Assembly (NCBI GenBank): GCA_009760855.2
Contig: WPIO01000023.1
Span: 5,446,501-5,510,500, forward strand
Direction: 5' to 3'
DNA: 64,000 nt
Source: Cristatella mucedo
Taxonomy: Eukaryota > Bryozoa > Phylactolaemata > Cristatellidae
Shown: positions 45,922-57,810 of the stretch, one piece after another
Layout: every line of letters starts with the position of its first letter
Position numbering within the stretch: position 1 is the stretch's first letter
The notes under the pieces: generated by a model
What the model saw: the letters and a program-made list of their open reading frames with translations, nothing else
What the model was told of the DNA's origin: nothing
Databases searched by the model: none
Translations under genes and position numbers: made by a program

Positions 45922-48900
45922 CTGGTGCACGCACGGAACGCCCACCGACGGCGGTTAAATAGCGAGAGAAGACCGCCAGCCGGGTTGGAGTGCAGGGCCA
46001 CCGACGCTCCGGGGCGGCGGCAGCTTCGCTCACCTCTGCGTCGAGCTCGGCTCGGCGCTGGACGCGGCTCTCGCGCTCCAGTGCCTGCTCGCGTCGCGTG
46101 AGCCGATCGGCGGCCTCGACCTCGCGAACCAGCTCCTCGCGTCGCTCGATCGACTCGGCCTGCCGCTGCCGGAGAGCATCCATCTGACGTGCCACCTGCT
46201 CCTGCCTCTCGGCCAGCACCTGCAGACAGCGACGGCGGCAGCGGCTGAGCAGGAGAGACGTGCGAGCGGTCGACGAGGCCTCGGCCGTCGGAGTTCGAGC
46301 GAGAGCGCGGCAAACGGAGATGCACGAGCGAGGCGAGGCCGGCGAGCGTCGCTGTCGGCTGAGGCAAGCGCCGACTTGGCGACAGAAGAGCAGGCAAGGC
46401 GGCAGCAACCAGCTACCTCCTTCATCAGCCGCTCCCTGGCCGCCTTCTCGCGGTTCCACTCCTCTTCTCTCTTATGCCACAGGCGAGAGGCCTCGTCCCT
46501 TAAAGTTGACGGCAGACGAGCGTCGGTGCTTGCAAAGCGAGCAGAAACCCAATGCACAAGAGAGCTTGGCAAACGAGCCCTTCATTACTTTCTTATTTTG
46601 CCGCACAATACTCGGGGACGATTAGAAGACACTAAGCCGAATATATTCATGAGCGCTCAGCTTTTGACCACTTCGGCTGCGTCTTGAAGATTCCGTTAAC
46701 GTGGTGGACACTTTATCTAGACGCCGACATTGCCCCGGTGACGCAATGCAAGCCCGACTAATTACAGCTTAAAACTCGGTCATACGGAGTAAGCTTAGAG
46801 CCGAGGTAAACTGCGCACAGGCCTTTAAGACCAGCTTGAAGAAGCTGGCGTTACGAAGCTAGAGTCTAGGAGATCTAGCATTTGGTCGCCCAAGTCGCAG
46901 AGCAACGGTAGAAAAGGAGAGCGCCAGAGATGAAGCCAAGTGGCAACTGCGACGCTCACGACAGAAAAGTCTAGCTGCAGAGTTTTGCACCAGCTGTAAG
47001 CGCCTGAGTTTAAGTTCACAGGCCGGTAGACCAGCAAGCATTGAGCTACAGAAGTCAAGACGAGATGTCACAAACGCATGGACCAATTTAGATGCGGTAT
47101 CTCTGTCTAAGCAAGCCCGAGTTTTAGCAATGTTATGTGGCTGAAAGTAGGCAGACTTGATTGTGGAGCTGATGTGGTCGTCTAACGAAAGGTCACTTTG
47201 GAACACGACACCTAGATTTCGTGCAGATTCAGCAGGAGATATTCTGGCAGAGCCGATTTTGAGAGCTAGCCTTATACATATACTGTATATACATTTATAA
47301 ACGTAGTGTACAAATATACATATGCAAATTATGTTTGCATGCATACTATACAAATGTACATGTACAGGTACATTCGAAAGTAAATTTACAGAGATAAGAG
47401 TCAATTGGGCTCAAATAGCATAGTGCCGATAAACCTTACTACACAAGCCCCACACACCTCTAGGGTGAACGGTAAATGGCAGAAGAAGGCTTAAAGTGCT
47501 TAGTGCTGTCTCCTTGGTATTGAGTTGCTCATCATACCGAACAAAGAGCAAACACAACATCCCAGCAGCAGTATAACTCGACAAAGCATAGTATGCACCA
47601 GACCAAACCACTGCCGTGCAGCCGTAGCATTGGTGGTGGGAGTTGTTGGCAGCAGTTGATCGACAGCAGCAGCAGCAGCAACAGAAGAACAACACAAGCA
47701 TTAGTGGACTTTGCTTTCGGTTATCAACTCCTGCTTGCAGACAGATCAAGGATAATGGAAGAAGGCAGTTACTGGCACTCACTGGTACAAGGCATCCAGT
47801 TCAGCTTCCCTTTCCTTCTCTAGCCTCAGCTGATCTTCGATTACCTGCAATCAATCGATTCAAACCTTCGTATCACACATTGTGCTTGCAGTACTACAAC
47901 AAGCGTCGCACATCATCTGCTGCACAGGCTGCTCCATCACGTGACATAACCAAACAGATTCCCTCACCTGAATGTCACTAAAAAACAAGTATCCTTTCTT
48001 ACACCAATAGCAAATATATCGGATGCCAAGCTTAGATAACAGTATTGAGTATGATTCATGACGACTACCTACCATAACCGCTTCTGGTATCTCAGCAACC
48101 ACAAACCGGCACGATCTTCAGCTGGGCATTATTTAGATCAGCATGCTTGCATTTCACGACACAGGCTGCGAGTTCGATTAGCGCTGTAGAATTTAGATGC
48201 AATTAGATATGCTTAGGCTCTTCTGCCACTACAGGAACGAAGCTGCTGAACTAACCAACCTTTACTATACTTAAGCACTGACACTAAGCACCGACACATA
48301 CTAAAACGTTAGCTTTATATTACAGCCAATAAACAAATTAGTATCCCACTCTTGTAGCTCGCGTGGCTGTATCTGTCTTTATGCAATGAATCAACGACTT
48401 CATTGCTGCCGATCGACTAGTAGCACTTTTAGTCGTCTTTCTTAGGAACAAAGACACCTTCCGAGAGTTTCTGGTATTTACATGCACATGCACAACGCGA
48501 GTGGGGTCGACAGCTAGTCCATTATCGATCACTCTTCTTTTTTTTTTGGGTCAAAGATTCCTGATACAATTGTTACAGCTCGTCGAGACATAGCCAATAA
48601 TCATTATCAAGTAAAATTGTAGTCGGGATTCAAGCATCATTCTGCCACTGAAACTGGTCACCTCCGGGTAACGAAATACATTCAAGGCTGCGAATGTTGC
48701 TGCATTGGTTTTGCTCCACCTGTCGACAACTTTCGATGCTAATGCTCACAAGATCCTGTTTGAGCGATTGAGAGCGACAATAGGTCTGGCTGATAAGTCT
48801 CTGGTGGCGCTCGACTCATACCTTCAGATCATGTCCTCTGCCTGTTAGGTATCACCTAGCAGACCTATCACATTTGAAGCTGCACATGGCTCTGTTGTTG

Positions 48901-51900
48901 ATTCTTTGCTATTCTTCCTTTGTACATCGCATCTGAAGAAGGAAAATTGCCCCCCCCCCCCCGACATGGGCCATGACCTCTATGCCGACGAAGCTCGGTG
49001 GTACTTATCATTCCACACCCTCAGAATCAGCTCTGGCGATTGATAACTAAAACATCTGTTTTGCCGACATTCAGTCATGGATTTTGACCAATTTCATTTT
49101 GCTAAATGACGATGAAAAACCCAAGCCCTTATCAAGGGAAAATCTGAATTAGTGGCTCTAATGAGTGACTTTGCACTCCTAATTAGATATGCCATAGTGA
49201 AGCTAGCGCCCACTGGTCGTGGAATGCGGTCATCCTTGTTGACGACTCCTTGGCTTTTACACGTTCAGAATACTTTCACAGCAGCTAGTCATTACGTTGT
49301 GAGCCGTAATGGTAACACTCGGTCAGGCGGTTGCTTTTCACAACCTCGGTCCCGAGGTCGTGGGCTCGAATCGTACGGTGGGTGATTCTTTATCGCCACT
49401 GCAAGCGGTGGTGATAGCCGTAAAGGCTCTTCTGTCGCTATTCAAAAGAGGCTGTTGAAATCAACTTGTAATTTTAATTTGTATCTGTATACAGGGTTAC
49501 GGGCTACTTATCGCAGTGGCTGGTTAAGCAGCTCACTTTTCTAACAGGCTCTCTCTAGGCAAGACTACCACAACGAGCACTTAAGCATCTACACTCGGTA
49601 ATAAATTCGGCCGCTAGATTAATTTTTAAATCAAAGAGATTCAGTCACGTGTCTCATCTGCTGAAAGAGCTGCAGTGGCTCCCGATTGAACATTACATAC
49701 CAAGCAAAAGTCTGACTTTGATCCACGAGCTTCAGCTATCTTGTGTCCTTACATCATCTAAGGCCACTACATTGCCTGTCCATTCGTTAATTAAAGACTG
49801 CGCCATTTTGTTCTGTAGTCCTAGACTGAGGAATTCATCACCACAATTCTTGGGCCAGCGACACCGTCTCGATTGCTTCTAACTCGGGAACATCCATTCT
49901 GGCCACACTACTGCTCCGCTCTGCTACGTATTTTCTCGACTATCCTCATAACTCAACCACGACTCTCTTTTCTTTCTTGCATGAGGTGAAGCTAACTTAT
50001 ATGCATAAGAAATCCCCATGCCCTTTGAGTGCATTATAAAAAACTCTGCAATAGCCCCGTGTAAGTCTGTGTGGCTCTGAGTAGTTACAAACAGAGATTC
50101 AATTACACACTCATGCGAAGAGGAAGGAGCAACGATCGATCGGCAGAAGATGACAGTCTATTGCAATTGCTTTTTCAAGGGCACCCAGCTAATCAAAGGC
50201 AAGAAGGCAGAAAAGCCGCCACAAGTTCGGTGCATCAGCAACTACAATGACGACACACACACTCCGATCTAAAGAGCTGGTCAGCTACTCGATGGAATCC
50301 GAGTGCAACGCATAGCCTACGTATCAAAGGGGAGCTGTGGGCAAAGCAGAAGGCGGAGCAGAGGACAGAGAAGCGCCGTGCTGTCTCGAGGTGCCTACCT
50401 TCTTCATCCATGAAGCGTCAGCTTGCGCACGCTCACGCCTTGCTGTCTGCAAGGCCACGTCCTGCATCTCTCGCTGGATGAGCGTCTCTAGGACTTGCTT
50501 GTCTTGCTCCTTTAATGGCAGCAGAAGCAGCTAGTCAGCAGCAGCAGTAACAGCCAGCAAAGCTAGACAAACGGTGCTCAGCATCTCTCTGGGCACTGAG
50601 TGAGGAGAGAAATAGCAAATTCTGCAAATCAGCGATCAGCAGAAGTCGATGCTTTAGGCGATCAGCAGAAGTCGGTGAAGGAGTCGGCGAAGGAAACGAC
50701 CGCTGCACGGACCGGGCCACCGACCGGACCAGGCAGCGGACAGCATTCTGTATAAGGCGTGCGCGGAGCAAACACAACGAACAGCATGCAACGATGCAGC
50801 ACAGAAAGCAGCAGCAGCTGCTGCATGCCGTCGGGTCGCAGCCGCCGAGTAGGAGTGAGCACTTTAACTTGAAAAGCTTGGGGAGAGGGGAGAAATCCAA
50901 CATCCAATGGAGGAGGGATTTTTGCGCCACCACAGAGCGCCGCAGACAGCGGAGCGCACACGCACCAGCTCCTCCTGTATTTGCTTCGACTTCTTGCGCA
51001 GATGTGCAGCGTGCTGGCGCAGCAGAACGCGACTGGAAGGCAGAAGAAGAGAAACGACATCAAGTACGCCCCGACTCGCGCACTCGCGCTCGCGCAAAAG
51101 CGGCAAGCAAAACAGGAAAGCGGATGCGAGCCTGCACACCGTTAGCTGCCGCCGCCACCGGACGTGCAGGACAAAGCGGCGCCGTGCAGTGGCCGCCGCC
51201 ACCGTGCGTGGCAGCGCGGCTGCGCGAACACGCACCCGCGCTCCTGCTTGGCTCGCTCGTCCTCGCGCCGCTTTTGCTCCTCCTCCAGCCTGTCGAGCTC
51301 CCACTGCTGCCGCTCCAGTGAGTCGTGCTGCTGCTTCAGGAGCTCGGCCTAAAGGCAGTTGGCCCGTGCCAGACCGGCGAGCGAGTGCCGCGCGGCGGCA
51401 ATCGAGCAATCATTACGCGAAGAGGCTACTGCCAGCGCACTGTTGCATGCGCTGCTGACAGGCAGCATGCAGGTCCTGGCTCCTTTCCTCCGATTGCGGC
51501 AGTGATCAAGAGATTCTTTAGACTAGTATATTTCCAGCGAGCTTGCAGATGCACGAAGTGGGCCTCGGCAGGCAGTAGGGTGCGAGTTTCCAGAAATTGC
51601 AAGCGACAGCAAGCGAAATGAAAGCACTGTAAACTTGAGTCCATTCGCGAGTCAATACTAAAATCTGACTGGCGGAGAAGCATCTAGAACGTGTCTGCAT
51701 GCAGCGTCCAATGGACTCACATTAGGGAAAGACTCCGTTTTCGAAGCACAGCAGAGCTGCCATCGGCCCCGCCGGGTCACGCTAACAGACCGGACGTGCT
51801 GTCATATCTGCTTACCTCTCGCTCGCGCTCTTTCAGCTCGGCAATCTGCGTGCGCAGCACTTCTTTCAGCCTGTACTCGTCGTCGATGGCCTCCTGCTGT

Positions 51901-54900
51901 CGGCGCCGTTCGGCCTCCAGGGCGGCCAGGCGCTCGAGCTCCAGAGCGCTCTCCATAGCCTCGTCGGCTCGCCGCGCTTCTTCGGCTGCCTGCAATGCGA
52001 CGGCGGCGGATGCAGCGAGGCATGCCGGGTGTGCGCAAGGCCTCCGCTCCTTCGAGCCAAAGTTAGCCATCGACGGACTGAATGGCATCGCAAGGCGACC
52101 GGAGAGCGTTGCTGCGCAACGGAGTGGGCTGCTTCCGAAGCGGAGCGGGCGGGCTGCTGCAGCGTGTCCGTGTGGCGGCGCGCACCTCCTTCTTCTCGTC
52201 GAGCTGCTCACTCCACTTGTCCACCACGGCCTGCTTCATCTGCAGGGACTCGAGCTGCAAGCAAGCACAGCAACGCTGCGCTGCGTCAGACCACACCAGC
52301 GGTGCCGGAAAGCGCGACAGGCGTCAAGCGGCCGGCGACAATGTTCCAGCACAGGTTGCGTTTAGTATTTCCAAACTCTCAATTTTAACAATACATTTGA
52401 ATAGTGCCGTCAGAGAACTCGAGTCTTTTTTGTGCTTCTTTTGCAGCATATGTAAAGTGCCTAGAAAGAGGTTAAGTTCTCCGAGGGGGCTGTAAAAGTG
52501 TATTTTTATTACTAATTCTTTTCGTCAGGCCGCCTGCCGATCGGCGCAAAGGAGCCGACCGGTGGGTGAAGGCTAAGGAGCCGCCTGACCGGCGTGAGTG
52601 GCACTGGCACACGGGTATCAGCTAGGCGGCAGTGGGTTTGCATGGAGCGCGGAGCAAGCACTCCGTGCTTGCCAATGAAACCGACGACCGGCAGTGATGG
52701 GGAGCAGTGAGCGAGCGAGATCGAGAGAGAGCCGCTGGCTAGGCAGGCATCGGCACGCCTCGTACACAGTTGACCGCTGGCACGCCCGTCGCGCGCGTTG
52801 CTGCTCAAACCGCTCCCGGTCTCGAGGCCGCCGCCGCGTCCGGCTTGGTGAGTCAGCCGGCTGCAAGGAAGGCAGGCGGCGGCCGCGGCGGCACGGACGG
52901 CGGCGAGTGCACACAAGCGGCTCGCGCGCCGCACACGGTAAGGACGACCCGCAGCTGCCGCTGCCGAGCTAAGCAAAGCGAAGCTCGAACCGACGTTTAG
53001 GGCCGAGTTGGAACGAGCGGGGTGTGGCGCGGCACTTGCCTGCCTCATGTCGGGGCTGTTCTTGCGGAACAGCTCGTAGTACTTGACCTCGGCCAGCTGC
53101 TGGCGCTTCTCTTCTCTCGCCGATCGCAGAGATTCGCTCCTGTCCTTCATGTCGTTCAGTCTGTCGTGGTTATCGACAGAGTAGTCGCGCAGCTCAGCCT
53201 TGGCAGAGGAAACCGATCGCAAGACGGTCAGTCCACGGTCAGCTGACCATTAATGGTGATGGAGCGCAGCCGCAGCACAAGCGCTAGCAAGTCGCCTGGC
53301 AGCAGCGATTAAAAGTCCGAAGGACACGGAACTAATCATTCCTAAACAGCTTGCTTTCACGATGTGTGCAATGTAATGGCTCACTAGGTAAGGCGGTTGC
53401 TTTTCACGACCTCGGCCCCGAGGTCGTGGGTTCGAATCCTGCAGTGGGCGATCCTTTATCGCCACTGCAAGCGGTGGTTATAGTCGTAAAGGCTCTTCTG
53501 TCGCTATACAAAAAGAGGCTGTTAAATCAGCTAGTATTTAATGTAAGCATTCCACGTAGCCTACGGTCCCGATGGGTGCTTGTCAAGACGTGGAGAGATT
53601 ACAATAAAAGGGCTGCACTTTCAGGAGTTGTATACTTAAAAGCCCTCGCTACCCTATACAGCTGCATTGTATCAGTGATCAGAGGCCTCTTTGCATTCAA
53701 TGACTACAGCACGCAGACCGTTGGCATGACTCTCTATGAAGTAGTTGTCTGACTACAAGCTAGAGCGCACGAGTCGATTGCTGAAAACCAACGAATGGAC
53801 GGCTGCACCGACTACCCATTAGCAACGACAGTAAAGCTGCTATGTGAATTTTTTCTAGTCATACTGAGCATGCCCCCAGTATTGTCATAGGTGGAATACG
53901 AACAGCTTGCTGGAACAAACAGAGGTGCAGGGACCATGCTGCCAAAGATTGCATAGTAGCCTATCTCGAAGCCAACCAATGCCTTTCGAAAAAATTGCCA
54001 CTCTCCCAAATCTACCTCGTGACAAAGTGGACCGACGGCCATGCCCCAAATATGGAAAAGACTGTCACACATCAACACAGAATATTTGGGTGTGGGCAAT
54101 CGGCCACGATAGGCTTCCACTGTGCAGCCACAGCAGCAGGAGTCGTGGTTCTCTGGCTTGATCTCTGCGACTGCACAGTAGGCCTGCAGGCAGACATCGT
54201 GTAGCAGTATGAGCCAGGCATGTAGGCCTCCTACGATCAGCATGAAGTGGCGAGCTGATCGCATCGTGCACCTGCCAGCTATGCACCTGACTGCCACGGA
54301 GCAGCCGAAAGAAGAAGGATCACCACAATCCTCTTTCTGCTTGCATTTGTGACTTCAGGCTTTAGGTACCACAACAAGGCTGTACGTGCATAATGCAAAA
54401 CGCCGACTTCTTAGCTCCGGCTAACCCAATCAGATGCTTCAAGTTGGTTAATGTAAAGACCTTGCATGCACGTATGCACACACATGCATGTACACACATG
54501 CCCTCACTGTTACTCGCAAAAACCTCCAGGCTTGTGGTGGGTATGTTTGTGACCACTTCAAACAAAATTCTGCACAGGATGAGTATGGACATAGCCACAA
54601 TAGTTCACTTACTAATCTGTTCCAGCAAATCTGACAGACAAGCAAGCACTTCCGGCAGAAGAGCAAGTATTTGCACAGCAGCATGCTATGGAACAAGCAC
54701 AAATTAACACACAAATGCATACGCACACATGCATGCACGAATGCAAACACGAGCACAGCTACGATAAAATACGTGCGTGCCCAGTCATTCACTTGCACAT
54801 GATTGGGTGGGCACATGCTAGCACCCGTCAAGCATGCACTTCAGAGCCAATCCAAATTTAAACCCTGCTTCGATGCACTAACGATATGTTAATGACTGGC

Positions 54901-55915
54901 ACAACATTCCATTATGATGTAAGTAGTCAGCTGGTTAGGATATTCCAACAAAGATTTTACATGACAAGTAGCAGCCTTATGAAAAATCTACTAGTGCCAA
55001 CGATACAGCAACTCTAAGCAAATTGTTGTCGAGTGACATTAGCAATTGAAATAAGCAGTAGGATTGTTAATAATAATAATCCACTTGTACGGCAACCTCA
55101 GAGAACTCAATCTCTTTCTGGGCACTTTACTTTTGCCGCAAAGGAAGCATGCTCGAATGGTTAGTGGTAGCACGTTCAATGGCAACAAGCATACTATGGT
55201 TAGAGGTGACATGCACAGGTTCAGCATGCAAATATGGTTAGTGGCAGCATACAACAGTTCAGCACGCATAAGCACACAAAGGGTGAGTCATATAGACCTA
55301 CTAAATTCTGCTATTAATATATGCGTTTTAAGCTTTTTTAAATATAGTCAATTCAGGGGATGTCGTGATGCCAGTCGGAAGGGAGTTCCAGGCTTTGGGA
55401 GCATATAAAGTACAGGCATGGTCTCCATAGAATTTGAGGTTCGTACGAGTTGTCGGTACGATAGCAGAATGCAACCTTGAAGTCTCTACCTCGTATTCGT
55501 CTTTCTCTTGCTGCAAGAGCTGCCGAAGTCTGCTCTGGCGATTTTTAAGTCGCGCCTCCTTGGCCTCAGAAGCCAGCTTCATATTATAGGCATCCATGCT
55601 AAACAAATTAAAAGCCACGTGAGATGAGCAGACGAATAGGGCAAACGAAAGCTAACGTGTCCACATTAAGATTACAGATGCAGGATTTCATGCAATCAAG
55701 GATGGAACTGCCAGTGATTTTCACCTGTCCTGATAGCTCCCGTCCGACGTCCAGTCGCGCTGTTTAGAGGATCGCACCGATTCGCTGCTAAAGTACCTCG
55801 CATTACCGGCCCATTTCGTCCTGAAATCCTCTTCGTGCGTCCGACGCCTCACAATGGCAGCTTCATACATATTTTTTCTTGTAGTATATGCGCTAGGCAT
55901 ATGCGGTAGAGCCAT
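45643..55915 (-). CDS. TCHP: Trichoplein (TCHP), complete 12-exon gene
   Basis: Twelve exons join in phase to 1602 nt (533 residues; human TCHP has 498). Exons (minus strand): 55915-55725, 55598-55490, 53198-53040, 52254-52186, 51989-51816, 51348-51236, 51032-50966, 50509-50399, 47844-47783, 46498-46417, 46219-46034, 45921-45643. Recognised from conserved blocks in order: MALPHMPSAY..RKN at the start, ARYFSSESVRSSKQRDW, MDAYNMKLASEAK, SLRSAREEKRQQLAEVKYYE, QQWELDRLEEEQKR, KQIQEEL, ADASWMKK, LWHKREEEWNREKAARERLM and EQDYDEFVRQEAERM. The protein is almost entirely coiled coil (trichohyalin/plectin homology). In vertebrates it sits at the mother centriole and keratin filaments and restrains ciliogenesis with Aurora A. 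An in-frame TAA directly before the ATG fixes the start. Intron 3 uses a GC donor. The last 40 residues are Gln/Arg-rich and uncertain: a donor-like CAG|GTAGGA at 45721/45720 could lead to another exon. Confidence 0.93.
46034..46219 (-). CDS. TCHP: TCHP exon 11
   Basis: Acceptor CTGTCTGCAG, 62 codons of coiled coil (RQEQVARQMDALRQRQAE..), donor GAG|GTGAGC. Confidence 0.92.
46417..46498 (-). CDS. TCHP: TCHP exon 10
   Basis: Acceptor AACTTTAAG; completes the Gln codon, then DEASRLWHKREEEWNREKAA.RERLMKE; donor GAG|GTAGCT. Confidence 0.92.
46800..47290 (-). mobile_element. L2 family-2 LINE fragment in TCHP intron 9
   Basis: The minus-strand frame (46859-47404) reads ESARNLGVVFQSDLSLDDHI, SSTIKSAYFQPHNIAKTRAC and [20 protein letters not shown], then the LQLVQNSAARLFCRERRS segment. 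Its 3' part is missing. Confidence 0.87.
47783..47844 (-). CDS. TCHP: TCHP exon 9
   Basis: Acceptor GATTGCAG; encodes VIEDQLRLEKEREAELDALY; ends CCA|GTGAGT two bases into a Gln codon. Confidence 0.9.
47845..48635. other. TCHP intron 8 (part), no other feature
   Basis: Intron sequence without a recognised element. Confidence 0.4.
48640..50110 (+). mobile_element. L2 family-1 LINE, degenerate, in TCHP intron 8
   Basis: Order as in the copy at 2630-5075: RT-region scraps, then ISFC..DDEKP- and RDSVTCLI..KSCSGS-like pieces. The 3' end TTGAGTGCATTATAAAAAAC..GAGTAGTTACAAACAGAGAT matches the family-1 tail. It is split by SINE A3 and has a poly-C run at 48949-48962. Confidence 0.7.
49290..49470 (+). 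mobile_element. SINE family A, copy A3, inside an L2
   Basis: GTGAGCCGTAATGG..., B box GGGCTCGAATCG, CCACTGCAAGCGGTGG hairpin, GTAAAGGCTCTTCTGTCGC, CAAAAGAGGCTGTTG. It inserted into the family-1 LINE. Confidence 0.87.
50399..50509 (-). CDS. TCHP: TCHP exon 8
   Basis: Acceptor GCCATTAAAG, 37 codons ending ADASWMKK, donor AAG|GTAGGC. Confidence 0.92.
50966..51032 (-). CDS. TCHP: TCHP exon 7
   Basis: Acceptor CTGCCTTCCAG; completes a Gly codon, then RVLLRQHAAHLRKKSKQIQE.EL; donor CTG|GTGCGT. Confidence 0.9.
51236..51348 (-). CDS. TCHP: TCHP exon 6
   Basis: Acceptor CTGCCTTTAG; encodes AELLKQQHDSLERQQWELDR and LEEEQKRREDERAKQER; ends GCGG|GTGCGT two bases into a codon. Confidence 0.9.
51816..51989 (-). 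CDS. TCHP: TCHP exon 5
   Basis: Acceptor CGCATTGCAG, 58 codons of charged coiled coil, donor GAG|GTAAGC. Confidence 0.92.
52186..52254 (-). CDS. TCHP: TCHP exon 4
   Basis: Acceptor TTGCTTGCAG, 23 codons (LESLQMKQAVVDKWSEQLDE..), donor GAG|GTGCGC. Confidence 0.9.
52385..52510. mobile_element. Two L2 family-2 tails, head-on, in TCHP intron 3
   Basis: 52385-52425 is a minus-strand tail (ACATTTGAATAGTGCC, TCAGAGAACTCGAGTC). 52440-52510 is a plus-strand tail (GCATATGTAAAGTGCCTAGA, AAGAGGTTAAGTTCTCCGAG). Only the last bases of each element remain. Confidence 0.65.
53040..53198 (-). CDS. TCHP: TCHP exon 3 (GC donor)
   Basis: Acceptor CTCTGCCAAG, 53 codons, ending NSPDMRQ. The donor is CAG|GCAAGT: a GC-AG intron whose other donor bases match the consensus, as is usual for this intron class. 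Confidence 0.92.
53363..53545 (+). mobile_element. SINE family A, copy A4, in TCHP intron 2
   Basis: The best preserved promoter of the family: GGCTCACTAGGTAAGGCGG (A box) and GGTTCGAATCC (perfect B-box consensus), then the CCACTGCAAGCGGTGG body hairpin and a CAAAAAGAGGCTGTTAAATC end. Confidence 0.9.
53812..54297 (-). other. Unidentified 161-codon open frame in TCHP intron 2
   Basis: A long open minus-strand frame in normal-GC sequence, Cys- and hydrophobic-rich. No domain is recognised. It could be a decayed transposable-element gene or chance. Confidence 0.2.
55060..55466 (-). mobile_element. L2 family-2 LINE fragment next to TCHP exon 2
   Basis: The minus strand reads PTTRTNLKFYGDHACTLYAP and KAWNSLPTGITTSPELTIFK, then the 3' tail with its AGAAAGAGATTGAGTTCTCT hairpin to a (TTA)n end at 55065. 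It starts about 24 bp after the exon 2 donor. Confidence 0.87.
55490..55598 (-). CDS. TCHP: TCHP exon 2
   Basis: Acceptor TTTGTTTAG, donor CGAG|GTAGAG. Encodes the MDAYNMKLASEAKEARLKNR block. The reading frame stays open past the donor into an adjacent L2 remnant. Confidence 0.92.
55725..55915 (-). CDS. TCHP: TCHP exon 1
   Basis: Starts at an ATG preceded directly by an in-frame TAA. Ends GACAG|GTGAAA, two bases into a Ser codon. Encodes the conserved MALP..SAY and ARYF..SS..Q..W blocks. Confidence 0.92.
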
Positions 55916-57125
55916 TTAGATATATATTGCTCGAATATATAACTCTTCAGAGGATCATGTGCTACTCCAAGATCAATACTCGGCTTCGGACGCGTCCTTG
56001 TCGAAGGCGAAAAACTGCGAACCCAAGGTTGTTGTGAGCCCAGTAACTTTCTATATGGAAATCAGAAATAAGATACTGTGCTCAAAATTTCAAGCCAGCG
56101 CGGCTAACCAAGGATATTGGAACTTCGGCGCACATGACTAACCGTAGCAGGGGTCTTTCAAAAACCGGAAGTTGATAGGTAGCTACCGGTGGGCCAGTGG
56201 TTATCTGCGTAAGTTCCGGTCAATTAACTCTCATTTTATGAAGCCACTAACTACGCAAATATAATAATTTAATCTACAGAATTACCATTTGATTAAAGTT
56301 TCTGGGTAATTGACCGCAGGCGAGGCACGTCAGGAGAAACCCTCATTGGTATTATACCGCCAGCAGAGTTGTACAGCATTGAGGGAGCGCCGAGACGTAG
56401 TAAAAATTGGATGAGCTGACAGCGAGATGATATGAAGAAGCCGTATACCATCTATCGCCTTTGCTATCAAATACTAGCTAAGGCTGTTGAGGGCAACTAT
56501 GGCGAGTAGGCTTTGCCTTTCAAGTAGGGGATCCAACCGAGTATACTTGTTCGGTTCTAGGAGATTTGTACATGGGTCTTAGACCAGGAATAAGCTGCTC
56601 GCTCTTTACGTCGCGAATTCTGCAGTGGAAAATCCTTTATCGACCGATGCAAGTGGCGGTGATAACCGTGAAGGCTCTTCTGCCACTAGATAAATGAGGC
56701 TGCCAAATCAGCATACCTTTTTAATTTGTAGTCTCAATATTTAAAAAATCTAATTTCAAGCATGCTGCTGCGTAGAAGGAAGAGGGAGGGCATATCTTTG
56801 CTTCCAGATCGCTTGGATGCTGGAAACGACCTTCGGTCAATGTGTAGGTTACTCACTTATTCTTTAGGACCGGTCCAACTCATTCGGATTCTCTTAGTTC
56901 TTGCTCTCTCACACGAACGCATGCACTTGATCAAGCTCTCTCTCTCTCAGTTTCCCTTATGCCATTTCAACACTCATTTCTATCTCTCAATTTTTTCGTA
57001 GTCGGTCAATCAATATTGATAATTCTTTGATTCCTCTCCGCCTAACCTCTTTTCTTTCCTCCCCCCTCCACATGGCCATGTAGAATCTGCAGACAGGGCC
57101 TCTGGCCATCGGAAAGCATCAGTTA
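55916..57125. other. Region upstream of TCHP
   Basis: By position 55916 onward should hold the TCHP promoter. No core element recognised. SINE A5 lies within. Confidence 0.3.
56600..56725 (+). mobile_element. SINE family A, copy A5, 5' truncated and old
   Basis: Only the body remains: AATCCTTTATCG, CGATGCAAGTGGCGGTGATA, GTGAAGGCTCTTCTGCCACT, ATGAGGCTGCCAAATCAGC. Confidence 0.7.
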
Positions 57126-57129
57126 AATA

Positions 57130-57277
57130 TAAATTAAATATAATTCATTTATATAGCGCCCCAAGAGAACATAATCTCTATTCAGGCGCTTCACATGTGC
57201 CTCGGGGCTCGAGCCCACGACCTCTGTCAGACCTTGGTCGGGGCGAGCACCTTAACCGCTAGACCAAACCAGCTCAG
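57130..57277 (-). mobile_element. SINE family B copy
   Basis: The reverse complement: GAGCTGGTTTGGTCTAGCGG.TTAAGGTGCTCGCCCC, B box GTGGGCTCGAGCCCC, then AGAGATTATGTTCTCTTGGG.GCGCTATATAAATG. Confidence 0.88.
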
Positions 57278-57810
57278 TTATTCCATCTGGACTGCCATAT
57301 AGGTTTCTATTAAATTTTCATAAAAGTGAAAAAGTTATTGAGGACCGATTGTTTTTTTCGTAATATGGTGAAAATCCTAAACAAGCGAATTCGGCACCGC
57401 CAGTTCTGCATAAATTTGCCTAGCTAACACTTTTGAATTTTGTGGCTGCAAACGACGCTGTTATCAGCGCCCGTCTGAGTGCCAGCTCTTATTAAAATTT
57501 TTTATTCACACTGTACTTACAAGGGAACTGCCGAGAACTGCCGCCAAGCCTAGACGTCAATCGAGCTGGTCCGCATCCCGTAGCACGATGCCCCTTCCCT
57601 TCCCTCGATTGCATCTCGCGGTTAACCCACGAGAAATGGTGCTGAGTTCGCTTGCTGCTTCCGCTGTTGTAATTAGCGCTTCGTTCGGTCACTAATGTAT
57701 TCCTCGCCTGTGGCCAATAGTTACACCATTGACACAGCACAGCCTACACCTCACCAGGGGGCCAATGGCTATGCCATTGCCGCAGCGAAGCGTCGTGCCA
57801 ATAATGTACG

